64,000 bases of DNA from Vigna angularis. Lineage: Eukaryota; Streptophyta; Magnoliopsida; Fabales; Fabaceae. Both the position numbers and the translations under genes were made by a program. The notes beneath the pieces were generated by a model that searched no databases, had not been told where the DNA came from, and saw only the letters and a program-made list of their open reading frames with translations. The stretch is taken from contig NC_068975.1 of the NCBI RefSeq assembly GCF_016808095.1, positions 33,007,001 to 33,071,000 of the forward strand. The letters are read 5' to 3'. This document shows, in pieces, positions 1-12,818 of the stretch; the first letter of the stretch is position 1; each line of letters starts with the position of its first letter.

Positions 1-102
1 CAATTAATCTGCGACATCATTGGTTTTTTTTTCTGCTTCTTAAGTTTCTCACCCTGAAAACTTACTTCTGTTTAGTTTAAGACAATATATAATTGGTTTC
101 AG

Positions 103-1590
103 GTACATGTTGTTGATGGTTCGTCACTGCAGCCAGACCTTGAGTTTGATGCAGTTCGTCTAGAACTAAAACTATTCAATCCTGAACTTGCTGAGAAGCC
201 TTTTGTAGTTGCTTTTAACAAAATGGATCTTCCAGAAGCATATGAAAACTGGGAATCCTTCAAAGAAAATTTGCAGTCTCGTGGGATCACACCTTTTTGT
301 ATGAGTGCTGTTACAAGGGAAGGTACTCATGAAGTTATCTCTGCTGCGTATGAGCTTTTGCGTAAAAGTAAAGAAGAAAATGAGGAATACGAAGGTTATA
401 ATTACTTTTAAACTTATCTTATATACTATTGTCACATCACCTGAACACTCTTTTTTCTCTAATAAGCTCTTTGTATTTGGACAAATTTTACCTGTTTCAG
501 ATGGAAAAGATATGGTAAACTTGAATCATGTAGCTGATGCAGTACAGAGGCAGCGGAATGCATCCATCAGTGATTTTGAGATTTTTCATGAAAGTGATTC
601 AAATATTTGGCATGTAGTTGGATCTGGACTACAAAGATTTATTCAGATGACAAATTGGAGGTAGGTTAAACAGTAAAAGGTGATAGGGACAGGAGTACAT
701 TCCTCAATATTTTTTTTTATCACCAATTTGTTTTTATTCTTTTATCTTAAATAAACACACACTCACACACATATATGTCGCGGTGTACCTTCTAATCACA
801 TTGAATGTGTTGAAATTATTACCCTGGATTCATTCTGTATTTGTTTACAAAACCATTTACCATCACTGATACGAAGCTTCTTGCACAAATTTTCACGTTT
901 TATGTGAAGATGTCAGAACAAAAACATACTCTTGCAATAATCATAGTGTGAAAAAATAAGATTTGAAATGCCATCCTTCTCTTGACTGGTTCTTGATGTG
1001 TTAGAAAAAAATGTGTATTAGGACAAGCCTTATGCTTGAAATTGTAACACCTGTTTGTGTCTAGTTTCATTGAGATATGTGGATCTCTTGACAGGTACAT
1101 TGACTCGGAGAGAAGATTCCAACATGTTCTTGAGGCTTGTGGTGTGTACAAGTCTCTCATGAAACTTGGTGTAAAGGAAGGGGACACAGTAGTTGTTGGA
1201 GAGGTGTGTCTTTTGTTTCTCCTTGGCGTTTCTATTCACTACAATCCTTGATAACACAATGAACAGTGATTGATGTTAACATATGGTTTAATAAATGAAA
1301 TTTAGTTGCCCTTAAATGTGGAACATTATTGATCCCTGCTTCGAATGACAAAAAATAACCTAGAAACATGTGGCAGCTGGAAAAAAAATTCAAGAGATCT
1401 ATATGGAGTTCTGCACGAAACTTTTCTACAATCTTTTGTGCCATTGCCATGATATGAATACCCAATGACCTTTTATTCTGCTACTTACCAGATGAAGATG
1501 ATATGGCATGACTCCTCTGGAAATTCTGGTGCGGCTAGGATGAAGAAAATGTCCTCAGATTCATTTAATAAATGGGCTGAGTGGAAGTAA
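103..1590 (+). CDS. OBGC: Chloroplast Obg-family GTPase (OBGC/CPSAR1 type), 3' part only
   Basis: The last four exons are visible: 103-394, 501-660, 1095-1203 and 1492-1590. All junctions are GT-AG and the joined frame stays open for 219 residues to a TAA stop. The 5' part, with the Obg fold and the G1-G3 motifs, lies outside the window. The first exon carries the G4 motif NKMD and the G5-type SAV. The next exons encode the Obg C-terminal domain, including [18 protein letters not shown] and the terminal VVVGEMKMIWHD stretch. Plant OBGC proteins are plastid GTPases needed for chloroplast ribosome maturation and thylakoid/embryo development. The C-terminal domain separates this class from the small Obg-like/DRG and YchF GTPases. 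Family assignment is strong. The choice of OBGC over a mitochondrial Obg rests on the C-terminal domain and on the neighbouring genes. Confidence 0.9.
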
Positions 1591-2600
1591 TGACACTCAA
1601 TTTTGGTGATTCTATGTTCATGTGTATTGCAATTATGCCATAGGTAAGGGGAATAATGTTCTTGTAATGATTTTATACTTTCATCCATGCTATCCGTAGA
1701 ATCTTGGCAACCATCTAATTTGAACCCATGTATATATATTTTTTTTCCTGGATTGTGCGTATACAAACGAAGAGGTGACAAGCTTCAGTTCTTTAACCTT
1801 TACTCGATAAGGATATCATCACATTCTCATTTTAATTTATTTGTGTGTATTTTGGATATAATCTTCAACATTACTGTTGTAGTAGTTTATTTGACAATAT
1901 TTTCAGACTATGGTATTATACTTTTTTGTGATTTTGTGAAATCATCAGTTGGGGCTTTATCCATCGTGAAATTAATTTTACTGGTCGTTAATGATCAGCT
2001 GTTCTTGTAGGTAGCAAATTCAATCACAATGAGGTGACATTGAAGAGGATAGAAGTCATGAAAAGCTATATCAAAAGCATAAAGGTAATGCAAACTATTA
2101 CATGCTTGCCCAGTGATGATATGATGCTGAGTGCATTTACGATTCAATCTTTGACTTGAGGGAAGTCTTCATCAACAGCTCCCGAGTCATGTATGAGGTA
2201 AGACAGCTGTGGAGCTCATTAAACATTGTTTGTTTTGTTAAATTGGTATAGAACAGATAAATAACAAGCTGTAGAGAACGTGATTGCTTATGTAATTTTT
2301 ATGATGATGTATTATAAATTATTCTGTACAGAATCTAAAATGCCTAACATGATTATATCCTCATTCTTGACAGACTGCTTTCACGTGGTTTGGATATTTC
2401 GATGAAATTAAAGTGAACAGTCGAATGTCAAGTTTCACTTGAAGTCACCATATAAGCTACTGGATTGAGATTGTTATAATTCATCTCTGACTTGTTTGTA
2501 TCTTGGTTTACTGGCTTGTTAACTAAAATATGGTTGATAGACGATCCTGTCTCTTTAAAGAATAAAACTGTTAATGGATGTTGGGGAAAAATCTCTATTT
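1591..2600 (+). other. Downstream region of OBGC with intron-like signals and exon-like blocks
   Basis: The region after the stop looks transcribed. A donor-like AG|GTAAGG lies near 1643. A pyrimidine-rich acceptor ends at 2010, followed by blocks 2011-2084, about 2132-2197 and 2374-2442, with donor-like GTAATG and GTAAGA and acceptor TTGACAG. An AATAAA lies at 2561. The simplest reading is a spliced 3' UTR, but the blocks also have an open frame (see findings). Confidence 0.35.
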
Positions 2601-4078
2601 TGGGGCATGACAGGCTCTTCTTCCTTTCTTTACTGCATCAGAGTGCTAGCCAATTTTCTTCCCCTAATTAACAATGTCTCCATGTGGCATCACAAGCTAA
2701 TAGCCTAATATGGCTAAGACATGTTCGCATGGTTGGTGTAATAACTTGTAAGTGTTTTTTTTAGTCGATGTTACTTTTTGCAAACACGTACATTGGTATC
2801 TTAACATTTCTGGTGTGTGATAGTAGTGTTTTTATTTTAATTTTGCTGTCTCAGGTTTGTTTCGTATGTTTTATTTTCCTGACTGCTGTGGCTTGTAAAC
2901 CCAAACACCTACTGTTTCGGCGGAACTACATCTGTGTTACCTGAACTTCCAAACAGAGATGTTTAAAGATTTATTTCATTCTATTAGGGTATATTTGGAT
3001 AATGTTTTTTATAAATATTTGGGAGAAAGAAAAGGAAAAAATTAAATAAAATTTTATAAAAATTACAATAACTATAGCATAAATTAAAAAATAAATTTAT
3101 ATAAGTTATTTAATTGGGCTTTTGAAAATCAGTTTATGTATACATTAATTTCTTTATGAATGAAGTTATTTAAACATATTCTTGGTAAGACTTACGACTG
3201 AATGACATTCTATTAAAAAATACTTAAAAATAATCTCATTCAAGAATGGTTTTTAATTTTTCTTTCTGACGAGAACAAGGTCCAGATTATATAAATAATG
3301 CAATTATCGTATAAGATATTTCAATTATAATTTGGTTTGAAATTTTTAAATCTAAATTAGAGAAAGAAATAAGGATGAGAGCAAATTAATAGAATTAGAC
3401 CGTGAATAAAAAGAATGATAGTTTCACATTTTTGGCAGGAATAGTTGTTAAATAAATTTATTTCAAATTTAAGAATAAATTTTATTTATTCATTAATTTG
3501 TTACGAAAGTGAAGAAAACAAATACTAAGTTCCAGGCAACATTTATTTGTAATAAAACGTAAGACATCTTGTTAAAACTCTTCTTTTATGTCCTTCAATT
3601 CTTCATTTTTCCACTATGCATTTGATAGAGCGACAATACGATGGAAATGAAGAAAACGAACAAGAGAAATGAATTTGATTGGACTAAGAAAAAAAAAATG
3701 AAAAATAAAGATAAAACGAACAAGAGAAATGAACTTGATTGGAGTAAGAAGAAAAAATGAAAAATAAAGATAAATAAAAAAAAGTTTATGAGTGATCGGA
3801 AGAGTGAGATAGATAAAATGAATATATTTTAATTGATAAAATTATAGGATTATAACTTTGTTCTTATAGTTAAAAATAATTTAAAATAAAATGTAAGTGG
3901 TTATGAGGTATAAAATGATATTTCAATTGATGTAATTTTTTTTATATTAAAATACGATTGACTGAAAGTAATTTAAAATACAATAAAATCATTATTATTA
4001 CTGTTATAATTATTTTCTAATACTTTTATTAATATTTAATTTGGTACATTATTATTATTTTGTAATTATTTTTGTTTT

Positions 4079-4082
<4 letters not shown>
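2601..4082. other. AT-rich intergenic DNA with a 60-bp tandem duplication
   Basis: No gene is recognisable. The only clear structure is a direct tandem duplication with a period of 60 bp, copies at 3656-3715 and 3716-3774. The copies differ by a few substitutions and by one-base changes in the A-tract. Confidence 0.6.

Positions 4083-4111
<29 letters not shown>
4083..4111. repeat. (TA)n microsatellite
   Basis: About 14 uninterrupted TA units in AT-rich intergenic DNA. Confidence 0.9.
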
Positions 4112-4115
<4 letters not shown>

Positions 4116-6719
4116 GAATGAATACATTTGTAATAATATAATCAATTCAAAATATTGTTAAACAATGCAAATTGATATTAACAATCGATTCTAATTGGGA
4201 TCATAGCGGTTCTACTTCAAAATAAAACAGATAACCGATTTTGAAGTAGAATAGATGTTGTACTCCGTTTTAAAGTAGTCAATTATGGTTCTAACTAGAA
4301 TTAATTATCATGCAAGAAGAATAATTTAGATATTATACTTTTTCTAACATGATTTTCTCCATATTTCTCTACAAATTTGGGAGGTTAAACTTTTTTTACA
4401 AGTCACCTCTCACTTTCTCACACATAAATGTTCACAAATGTCAAAACTAGCATTAAATAATTTACATTATCTTCTTTCAATAAACTAAACCATCTTTAAT
4501 TAAAATTAAACGTGGAGTAATTGACTTTACTATAACTTGTTTTAACAAAGTTATGGTAAAATTATTGAAAAACAAAACCGACAAAAAATAAAACATGAGC
4601 CAAAAACATTTGAGTATTTCCAATTAGTCAACATTCTCTCGTCTTCTTCAATTCTGTTTAACCAGCTTAGTTAGCATCACCAAAGATATACATATTTAAT
4701 ATGATGTCATTTCAAGGTATTTTGTGGTGGTCACGGAAGGAACAACAGACCAGAACACATAATTAACTAAATAAAAGCAAGAGCTTAAAAAGCAAAAAAG
4801 AGCAGATTGTGTCCTGAAATTTGGTTGCAAAGTGGGAAAGACGCAACACAAGTGTGTGTATGAATAGAAGCTCAAGCTGAAGCTGCTAAAGCTAACATGA
4901 CACAAGTTTGAACCAAAAGTTGCTTACTACAACATTTCTCACTTCAACTTCATTTCTCTATTTTTCGTCAAAGTCCAACCAAACATACTTATCTTTATCC
5001 CTAAATGCCGGATCACCTTTAACAACAACAAAAGTATGAGTAATTTGTTTTGGAGAATGTGCAAAATTCTCTTCTAACAGTAAAGTTCTTATTATTTTGT
5101 ACATAAATCTATTTCTTTGCTTATAATATTAGCACTCTATAAAAACAAGAGACAACAAGAACCCAAGTGAAGTAACACACTAAATTATCTTAAACAAGGA
5201 AAATATTGTTATACCAAAACCACTTAAAACACAATAGACAAATGAAAAGTGATGAGAAAAATAGAGTACTTTTGTGCTTACTTTTACTATTGTGAAAAAA
5301 AAAATCTAATTTAGGGATATGTAGAGTGCCTTATAAAAAAAGGCATCATTTTGCCAACCCAACCAAAACACATCTTTTGAGATGTCCCTGACTAACCTTT
5401 CTTCTTACCAAATGGTAAGTTCCAAGACTATTAATCCAATCATTATATTATATATACTGAGAAAAGAAAACTGATAGGTCATCTTGGACAAAAGCGGTGC
5501 ATTAAAATAGTGTTTAAGTTTGAAGTCTTATAAGCTTGACACAAATGAAATTGTATCAAATTGTATATACTACTTCAATTAAAAATCATTAAAAATCATG
5601 TCAGTTTAGTACTGCTTTTAAAAATGAAATCATATTAAACTATCAAAATTATAAGATTTTAACAATTTTGAAGTCAAAATTACATCATTTTTTGTGTTTT
5701 ACCCTCATCTTGACTATTAATCTATGATAATCATGGTTTGTATGTTTAAAATTAGTGCCTCTAATAGAAACATGCTCTTACCAAATGAACACCTAATATG
5801 TGTTGTGTCTGTGTATAATATAGTACATATTCTGTCATAATGTGACTCATGATTAAACTCGTTTTTCTCTTCCTATGCATTGAACTATAAAACAACTAAA
5901 GGTATGCAGTGAATAGTGTATGGCTAAAAGAAACTTGATGCTGTTTCTTAATTTTTGAGTTTATGCATGTCAATATTTTTGGTTTGTCTTGGTACAGGAA
6001 GAGCATTGATACCAACAACATCTTAGCTTGAACACAGGGGACCCAAATGAAGCTAAGATATGGGTATCTTTCGGCTGCTTGAAATGTTTAGTGGAAGAGT
6101 CAAGGGTTCTTAGAGTCAAAACCCAAATGATTTCTTAATCAAAGAACTGTAATTGAGCCGTTTGTGATCTGTTTCATTTTGGTCTGCTGTTTGAATACTT
6201 TTCACTTGCACTGTTTACAAAAAATGAGTGGGATCATTGCGAGTTTAATCGAGCCAACATGGTTACTGATGAGAAAGCATTGTGTGGCACTGGGGAAAAT
6301 GTTAAAAACAGCAAAACGGCTTGACCCTTTTGATATGATTAGTGGCATGCTATTTCCAATGCCACATACAATGATTTTGCAGGCTTAATTAATTAAAGAG
6401 AGTAAAATTATACTACAACAAGAGCTGTGAATCAATAAAATGGTGGCCCACTATAGCTTTTGTCTTGTGGGGCGGTTTAGTCAACTTCAATTTGCATGCT
6501 TCGTTTAAGCTTTTCGTTGCCCTTTTTGACTACCCCTTTTTCTATTGGCTTTTCGAGATCACTACTCATGTCTCTCGTTATCAGACTTTATTGAAAATTG
6601 ATCTAATTTGCACAGTACAAGTGTATGCATTGTTTTATCAGTATCTATTTTGTAACATTTCACTGGTCCTTAAGGATTATCTTGAAACAAAGCCAAGGCA
6701 ATTTCATAGTATATAATTG
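4112..6719. other. Intergenic DNA, no supported gene
   Basis: Mostly AT-rich sequence. From about 6000 to 6450 base composition becomes less AT-rich, and a short ORF (6224-6388) occurs there with no recognised family. It could be a non-coding transcript or chance. Confidence 0.4.
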
Positions 6720-6756
6720 TGTTGAAAATCTCGTATCGATTAGAGATAAGGTTAAT

Positions 6757-6809
<53 letters not shown>

Positions 6810-6960
6810 GTATAAACCTCATCCTACAAACTGATTTTACAGGTTGAATTAGATTTAAAGTTCACTTTTTAACATGGTATCAGAATTATGGGTTAAAGTT
6901 TAATATTGTTCCACTTCTTAACAAAATAGATGTAAATTTCACTTTACAAACTGGTTTTAG
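6720..6960 (+). mobile_element. TRIM-like short-LTR retroelement remnant
   Basis: A short LTR-like segment begins TGTTGAAAATCTCG (6720) and ends TTTTTAACA (6874). A TGGTATCAGA primer-binding site, as for initiator tRNA-Met, follows directly. A (TA)n tract at 6762-6807 has expanded inside the LTR. Downstream, about 6935-6960, part of the LTR sequence recurs (ACAAACTGGTTTTA). Start, end and PBS match an element in the CCCH gene intron at 15605-15848 in the opposite orientation. Short LTRs with no coding capacity are the definition of TRIMs. The outer right boundary was not determined. Confidence 0.65.
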
Positions 6961-9298
6961 AGTCATATTAGTGAAATTTATTGTTTGTTTGACGTATCTT
7001 GTATACATCCAGTGCAGGTGCATTATGCTGCTGGCAAATTGTGCATAACCAAAGTTTAACTGTGGTTAGTGTTTTGTCACAATTTCACAGATATTTTTTA
7101 GAACCTTAGACGTAACTATAAAAACATTTGGAACTGTAAAACACTGTTAAACTAGTCCCTGAACTGATAAAGTTCACATAAGTCCACGAAAGTGCAACTT
7201 ATTAATCACATTACTTACTGCGTAGTAATAGTGATATATATTTTGGGAAATCAGAAGGGCAGTAACTGGTGAAAATTAGGGACATGGATGAAACAACTTC
7301 AAAGTTCATATATTCTTATTTGAATTTTTCTTATTTTGAATGACTAATATGACCTTACTATATACTTTCACAAATCAAATGGTGGGGTTTACTCGAAAAC
7401 TGTAAATGAACATTCTAGAATGCAATATCTGATTTGTGCTTGAAAGATCCAAGACACAAACATAGGAATAAAGTTAATCGAAAGGGAACTCTGCTACAAA
7501 ATGCATATGTTTTTGGCATGAAAGAAGTATTTACAAGAAAATCTGATATTTTATATTGAGTGGTTTAGGTAATTTGACACTCGTTCCTTTGCCAACTTAA
7601 CTTCATTATTGAGGCATGTGAACTACTAACATCGGTTCTGCCTAACATATAAACCATTCATGACACATCAGTATTGAAAATTCTACCCTTGAAAGATGAA
7701 ATAACAAACAAAATTAAGAATTTAACATGTGGGCCTTTCATAAGACAACCTTTTCTAGAGTGGCGTTGGTTCAATGACAATACAGGGAAGACACAACAAA
7801 CTATCAAATTATTGAATAATGTTCATCCTGGTCAGATAATTTTAACTGCTCCCTTTGAAAACTATGAAGCAAACAAGAGTTCACTGTGTAATTGGTTGAT
7901 TATTATGCATAACAAGGTTTCACATGTGTGTATTACATGCAACTTGTGAACAGCTTGCTAAGATATAGTGACTCCAAATTCAAAGATTGGAGACTCTCAA
8001 GGAGTATGCAGACAAATAATGCAGTTGCTTTCATTTTCTGTTCTGCCCCGGAATATATCAGTCATCCAGTAAAGTTCTCTATAAATCCCACTAGCTGAAA
8101 CATATAGTTTGTGATCTTATGATAGATTTTTTTGTAGTTCATATATATATATATATATATCAAATATCATAAGTTATAATAGGGTCAAGCCTTTTTCTTC
8201 TGAGGCGTATGTGTATTAGTTTTTCAATATTGTCTCTGCTGGAAAAAGAACAAAATAGGAGTAAATCATCAATTTCATTCTTAAAGTATTACATTTCTCT
8301 TTAATGATCCTAAAGTAAAAGGCACTACTTAATTAGTTATCAAAGTAACAAAAATCATGTTAAATAATCTTCTAACTAATAGAAATCCTCCACATGGGTC
8401 CTTTAACTGTATTGAAATACTTCAACTTAGGAACTTAAAATGATGAATATTCCATACTTCAGAGATAGTTTCAATAACTTTAAAGACTATGCTTAGGAGA
8501 GAATAACACCTTTTATGAGAGAAATGGTGGTTTATTCAACACAATAGATTTCAGCTGGAAGAATTTCATGATTAGCCTGGCCTTTACACATGAACTGATA
8601 CAAATAAGGATTCAATTTTGCCAATGCTAATCAAATGCCAATACCTTGCATGGACCAGATGCAATAATTGGCTCACTAAACTTTACATTGTTCACCAAGT
8701 TGGAAAGCTAAGGTAGATCTATTTTTTAACTTACCACGGTAAATCGGTTCCTATGCTTATTACTAAGATACGGCAAAACCCATTTTAAATATCATTGGAA
8801 CAATGAAGAAAATGATTGTTGCAGATTGTAGAGAGTATTTGGCAAAAAAAGGGAATCTTTATTTTCACCATTCAGTTTAACCAAGAAGTACACTACTAGA
8901 TGATGGAATGCAGAGCCAGAGATTTAAAAGAAACTGGCATCAGTCCCGTGCAAAACCACAGGAAAAGAGAAAACCAACATAAACAAAAATGTCATTGGTA
9001 GAAAAGGAAAAAAGTTGATTAAAAAATGACATGTGACAGAAAATTGGACAGATTTATGATATACTGAGATAATAACAAGATTTTATAGGTAGGTGAAAAG
9101 GGGAAAACGGTTTGCATAAAAATGACATATGCAAAATCTCCTTTTCCTTCTCTCATGATGAAGTCACTGTCTTTAAAAGGCTTGGCATTACTTCACCCTT
9201 TTCATTCACATTCTCTTGTTTGCTCCCTTGAGGTGACACTATTTAAATTCTCTCCCCCTCCTCAACAAACACATATATTTCTTGCCATTTTCCAAGCC
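6961..9298. other. Intergenic region and promoter side of the ERF gene
   Basis: No gene is supported. A short (TA)n tract lies at 8141-8160. The last part is the presumptive promoter and 5' UTR of the ERF gene, with a TATTTAAAT motif near 9239-9247, about 55 bp before the ATG. A longer reading frame extends upstream to 9122, but its N-terminal part does not resemble the family. Confidence 0.4.
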
Positions 9299-10276
9299 AT
9301 GTCGACCTCTAGAACCTCAGACGTTTCCCTCAAAGGATATCAGTCTAAACCAACCCAAATGAATTTGTCTCTTCTTCAACGTAACGCATCAACTTCTGGT
9401 GAGAGAAGAGGGCGAGGAAAGCAAGCAGAACCTGGAAGGTTTCTTGGGGTGAGAAGACGCCCTTGGGGTAGATATGCTGCTGAAATCAGAAACCCTTTAA
9501 CTAAAGAAAGACATTGGCTTGGAACATTTGACACTGCCGAAGAAGCAGCTCTTGCTTATGACAGAGCTGCTCTGTCCATGAAAGGATGCCAAGCAAGAAC
9601 CAACTTCGTATACTCTAAAGATACCAACATTTTCCACAATGCTCTCACTCCTTTCAATTCTCAACCTCTCTTGCCACCTTCACATAACACTCACAACAAC
9701 ATGCAACTAACCAATCAAACTACCCTATCTCACCTTCCTACTTTCACTTCCCACGTTGAAAACCCTTCTTCTGACTTATATGCTGACAGTGAAACTGCTT
9801 TTGGGTCACCTCAGGATGATAATTTCTTCTTCTCCACTCAGTCTAACTCTGGCTACCTTGAATGCATAGTTCCCGGTAACTGTTTCAAGAAGAGCAATGC
9901 CAGTGCTTCAGGTCGTGACCTAGAGGTTGGCCACGTTAACTCAAACTCCATGCAGATTCAGCCACATTTTGACACCACTCAAGAAGCCTTCAACATGCAA
10001 GCAACAGTCGCCCCTGACTATGCAGATTTTTCTTGCCCAACTGATCTTGGTAAAGGATTATGGGATAATCATCAATCATGGGATTGCAGTTCCAATGAAC
10101 TGGCAGCTATGTTTAAAAATCCATCAAGGGTTGTTGAGGAAGGGTGCATGGATGCGTTGCATCCATTCACTGATAGCTCAAACTATGAGCTAATAACTCA
10201 GGTTGTTTCTTCAACTACATATTCTCCATCAGTTCCTCCCTTTGGGAATGTTGGCTCAGCATACTCTCCCTTCTGA
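9299..10276 (+). CDS. PUCHI: AP2/ERF transcription factor, PUCHI type
   Basis: Intronless 325-residue protein with one AP2/ERF domain at about residues 47-105. It has the DNA-contacting [12 protein letters not shown] block, WLGTFDTA and AALAYDRAA, with the Ala and Asp typical of ERF-type (GCC-box) rather than DREB-type domains. The Met at 9299 was chosen over an in-frame ATG at 9122 because the short MSTSRTSD start resembles PUCHI proteins and the 59 extra residues look like translated leader. The rest is Ser/Asn/Gln-rich and low in complexity, ending YSPF. PUCHI-class ERFs act in the nucleus in lateral root primordium patterning and floral meristem identity; grass relatives are FZP/BD1. Position between OBGC and C3H58 supports orthology with Arabidopsis PUCHI. 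LEP/DRN-type paralogues are the main alternative. Confidence 0.88.
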   Translation: MSTSRTSDVSLKGYQSKPTQMNLSLLQRNASTSGERRGRGKQAEPGRFLGVRRRPWGRYAAEIRNPLTKERHWLGTFDTAEEAALAYDRAALSMKGCQARTNFVYSKDTNIFHNALTPFNSQPLLPPSHNTHNNMQLTNQTTLSHLPTFTSHVENPSSDLYADSETAFGSPQDDNFFFSTQSNSGYLECIVPGNCFKKSNASASGRDLEVGHVNSNSMQIQPHFDTTQEAFNMQATVAPDYADFSCPTDLGKGLWDNHQSWDCSSNELAAMFKNPSRVVEEGCMDALHPFTDSSNYELITQVVSSTTYSPSVPPFGNVGSAYSPF

Positions 10277-12818
10277 GCTCTATCAGCTGAGTTATGGAAC
10301 CTTTTATCACAGGGTGTCTTATAAGAAATTATTATACAGTGTTAGAACATCATGGTATTGGTCGATTTCTACATGTTACATAACAAAATTCTATTGACTC
10401 TTCTTCCTAAACTAAAATATTCGATTCTGTTCTGTGTTCTGCAAGAAGATTGACCAGTACATGGTCACGTGCTACTTGCATGCAGTCGGTACGTCTATAA
10501 GGTAATTTTGGTTTTGAATTAGTTCTTTGATTTCTTGTATAAGGTGGTTACTGAATTGCACAAATGGGTGAGCTCATTTTGGTTCTAAGATGTTGAAAAA
10601 AAATTCAGTGCCTCTACAGATCACTTCTTCTCTCTTTCACATCATCAAAAATCATTTATTTCATATTGTTATTATAATAGTAATATTATTTATTGTTACT
10701 CTAAGACCAATTCGTGACATGTGATTTTCATTGTCTGAATACCATGCATTTTTTTTTTCTACGTAACATTGATGAAAAAGCCAACGATATCCACTTGTAA
10801 CTGTGAAGAACCGTGTTAATTAAAGAAGTTTTACAACTTTCATTATTCTGAATGAGGAAGATATCGTTGACATCAGCTCTCAGAAAAAAAGTTTGGAAAA
10901 TGCAAAAAGAATAATTTTTAAAGACCGCAAACAGTTGGACTAGGGAATGATTATAGTTGAAGGCCATTCCCATGAACGAAAGCCAAACATAATTGACACA
11001 AAAAACTAGTGTAACAATCGATTGGAGGAGAAAAGTAATCATAACAAGAGTAATTTTTTATATTTGTAAAAAAAGGGAAAATGAATAATAATGAAAGATA
11101 ATATTAAATATAGAAAGTTATGTATGAAATAATTGTCCTCGAGGTGAAAACCAATTGATACAGGTATATTATCAGTGCTCAAAACGCCAGATAATAAACT
11201 AAAAATTACTCAAAGAAACACTGAGACTGAGGCACTCTTATGTAAGGTACGTACGTAACACTGTCGTTTTTATTTATTTATTTATTGTTGGACTCTAAAA
11301 CGGTAAGTGACACTGATAGAATATGAGGATAATGTGGACGCTTTTCAACTTGAAAAAAATTATACAGTCATAGAATTAACTTTATCACGACTATCGTAAT
11401 TATTAAATGGACTCTTTTAACTTTGAGGATTTGAAACGGTCATGTATTTAACTTGATCATAGTCAGTACAATAATGTGGTAATTTTTAACTTACAAATTT
11501 CAATTATTTTTTTTACAATCATATTACCTGTAGAAAGTATTCACTGATCTATGTCGAATAACTTTAACCGCCACCTTTCAATAGCTACTTTGAGATCATA
11601 TTAAAATAAATAAATAAAAGCTTTATCAATTAACCATAAACATCTGAAATTTGGTAGTCGTTAATATTTTAGAAATAGTTGTCTGCATGACATGAGATTA
11701 TGTTTCTTTTCCAATGTTCTTCTTCATATAATTTTTTTAACATCATACAATTCATAAAATAATGATTAAATTTAGTTTCAAAATTTGAATTTTAAAACAC
11801 AAATCATTTATCTGATTTTTTTTGTCTTCAGGTAGAGCACAATTTTTTATCATGCCAACAAATTTTTGATAGACAAGTGTGCTATGAAACTTGGAATTTC
11901 AGTTCAGAGCTCATGGGGCAATTGGACTGATTTTTTTATGCCATCGTTTTTGTTGGCCAAGTGCACTGCATCGTGCATATAATAACACTGAGAAATATCA
12001 ATGGCTGTTATGTGCGGAGTGCGTCCTATTTACAGTACAGGTATCTTTCAACAAAACATATTCATTGGAGTGGAAGGAGAAATGTATATAACCAAATAAA
12101 CACCTGAAAAATAACTGATCTCAGAAGGAAGCTTGATCAGGTATAAACTAACAAAAAAGGTAATAAAGGTTATTACGCATTCAAATGTGCTAATTTAGAT
12201 TTGCTTCTTCATATATGTATTCTGTAATAAATTTAAGTAACAAGTCAAGCTTTTCATTTCACAACATCATCGTGTATCTAAAACCATATAAGATAGCAAT
12301 GTGAAGCCCCATTGTAGTTCTCCTGCTTCCTGCTCTTCACGATTAACCCTAAATACAAGTTGTTGGGAAACGTATTAAACAGTACTTACAAAACAGAAGT
12401 GGAAAATTGTCCCAAATTAGGAAAGGGTTCAGGTGAAGAGACATAAAGACGTGGTAGACAGAATGTTCTGGTACAAAAAAGAATGGAGCACAGATAAACA
12501 TTACAAGCTCCAAAATTTGGAGATGTGACAGGGCATGTGCACAACGGGCTTGCAGATTCTTTGAGAGTTATTCAAAAGCAAGGGGGTCGTATGGATTGCT
12601 AAAATTCTCAAGGATGGCCATGATTTATTCAAGATAAAAGGAATGGCCACATAAAGATTATATAAACACAGATAATTGGTGTGAAGTGTGCTAGACTTGA
12701 AAGTGGAACTGGGACAACTGAAAACAAAACCTGTTGGAGGACCTCCTTGAATAATTATGTCCAGTGGAAGAATTGGGATGGAAAAGAGGAGTAATGATGA
12801 GGTATGCATTCACATTGC
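10277..12818. other. 3' regions of the convergent ERF and CCCH genes, with intergenic DNA between
   Basis: The ERF gene (+) and the CCCH gene (-) converge here. The part nearest 12818 is probably the CCCH 3' UTR; a minus-strand AATAAA lies near 12622. No RNA gene or transposon ends were recognised. Short ORFs in it have no family resemblance. Confidence 0.4.

Noticed and set aside
6141..6165. Possible miR171-like match (ATTGAGCCGT...)
   Set aside because: Only about 10 bases match and there is no star-bearing hairpin arm nearby.
7674..7949. 91-codon ORF lacking an ATG start
   Set aside because: No family features, AT-rich and without splice signals; probably chance.
9122..9298. N-terminal extension of the ERF protein from the upstream ATG
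   Set aside because: The 59 extra residues resemble translated leader, contain the probable TATA region, and are unlike PUCHI N-termini.
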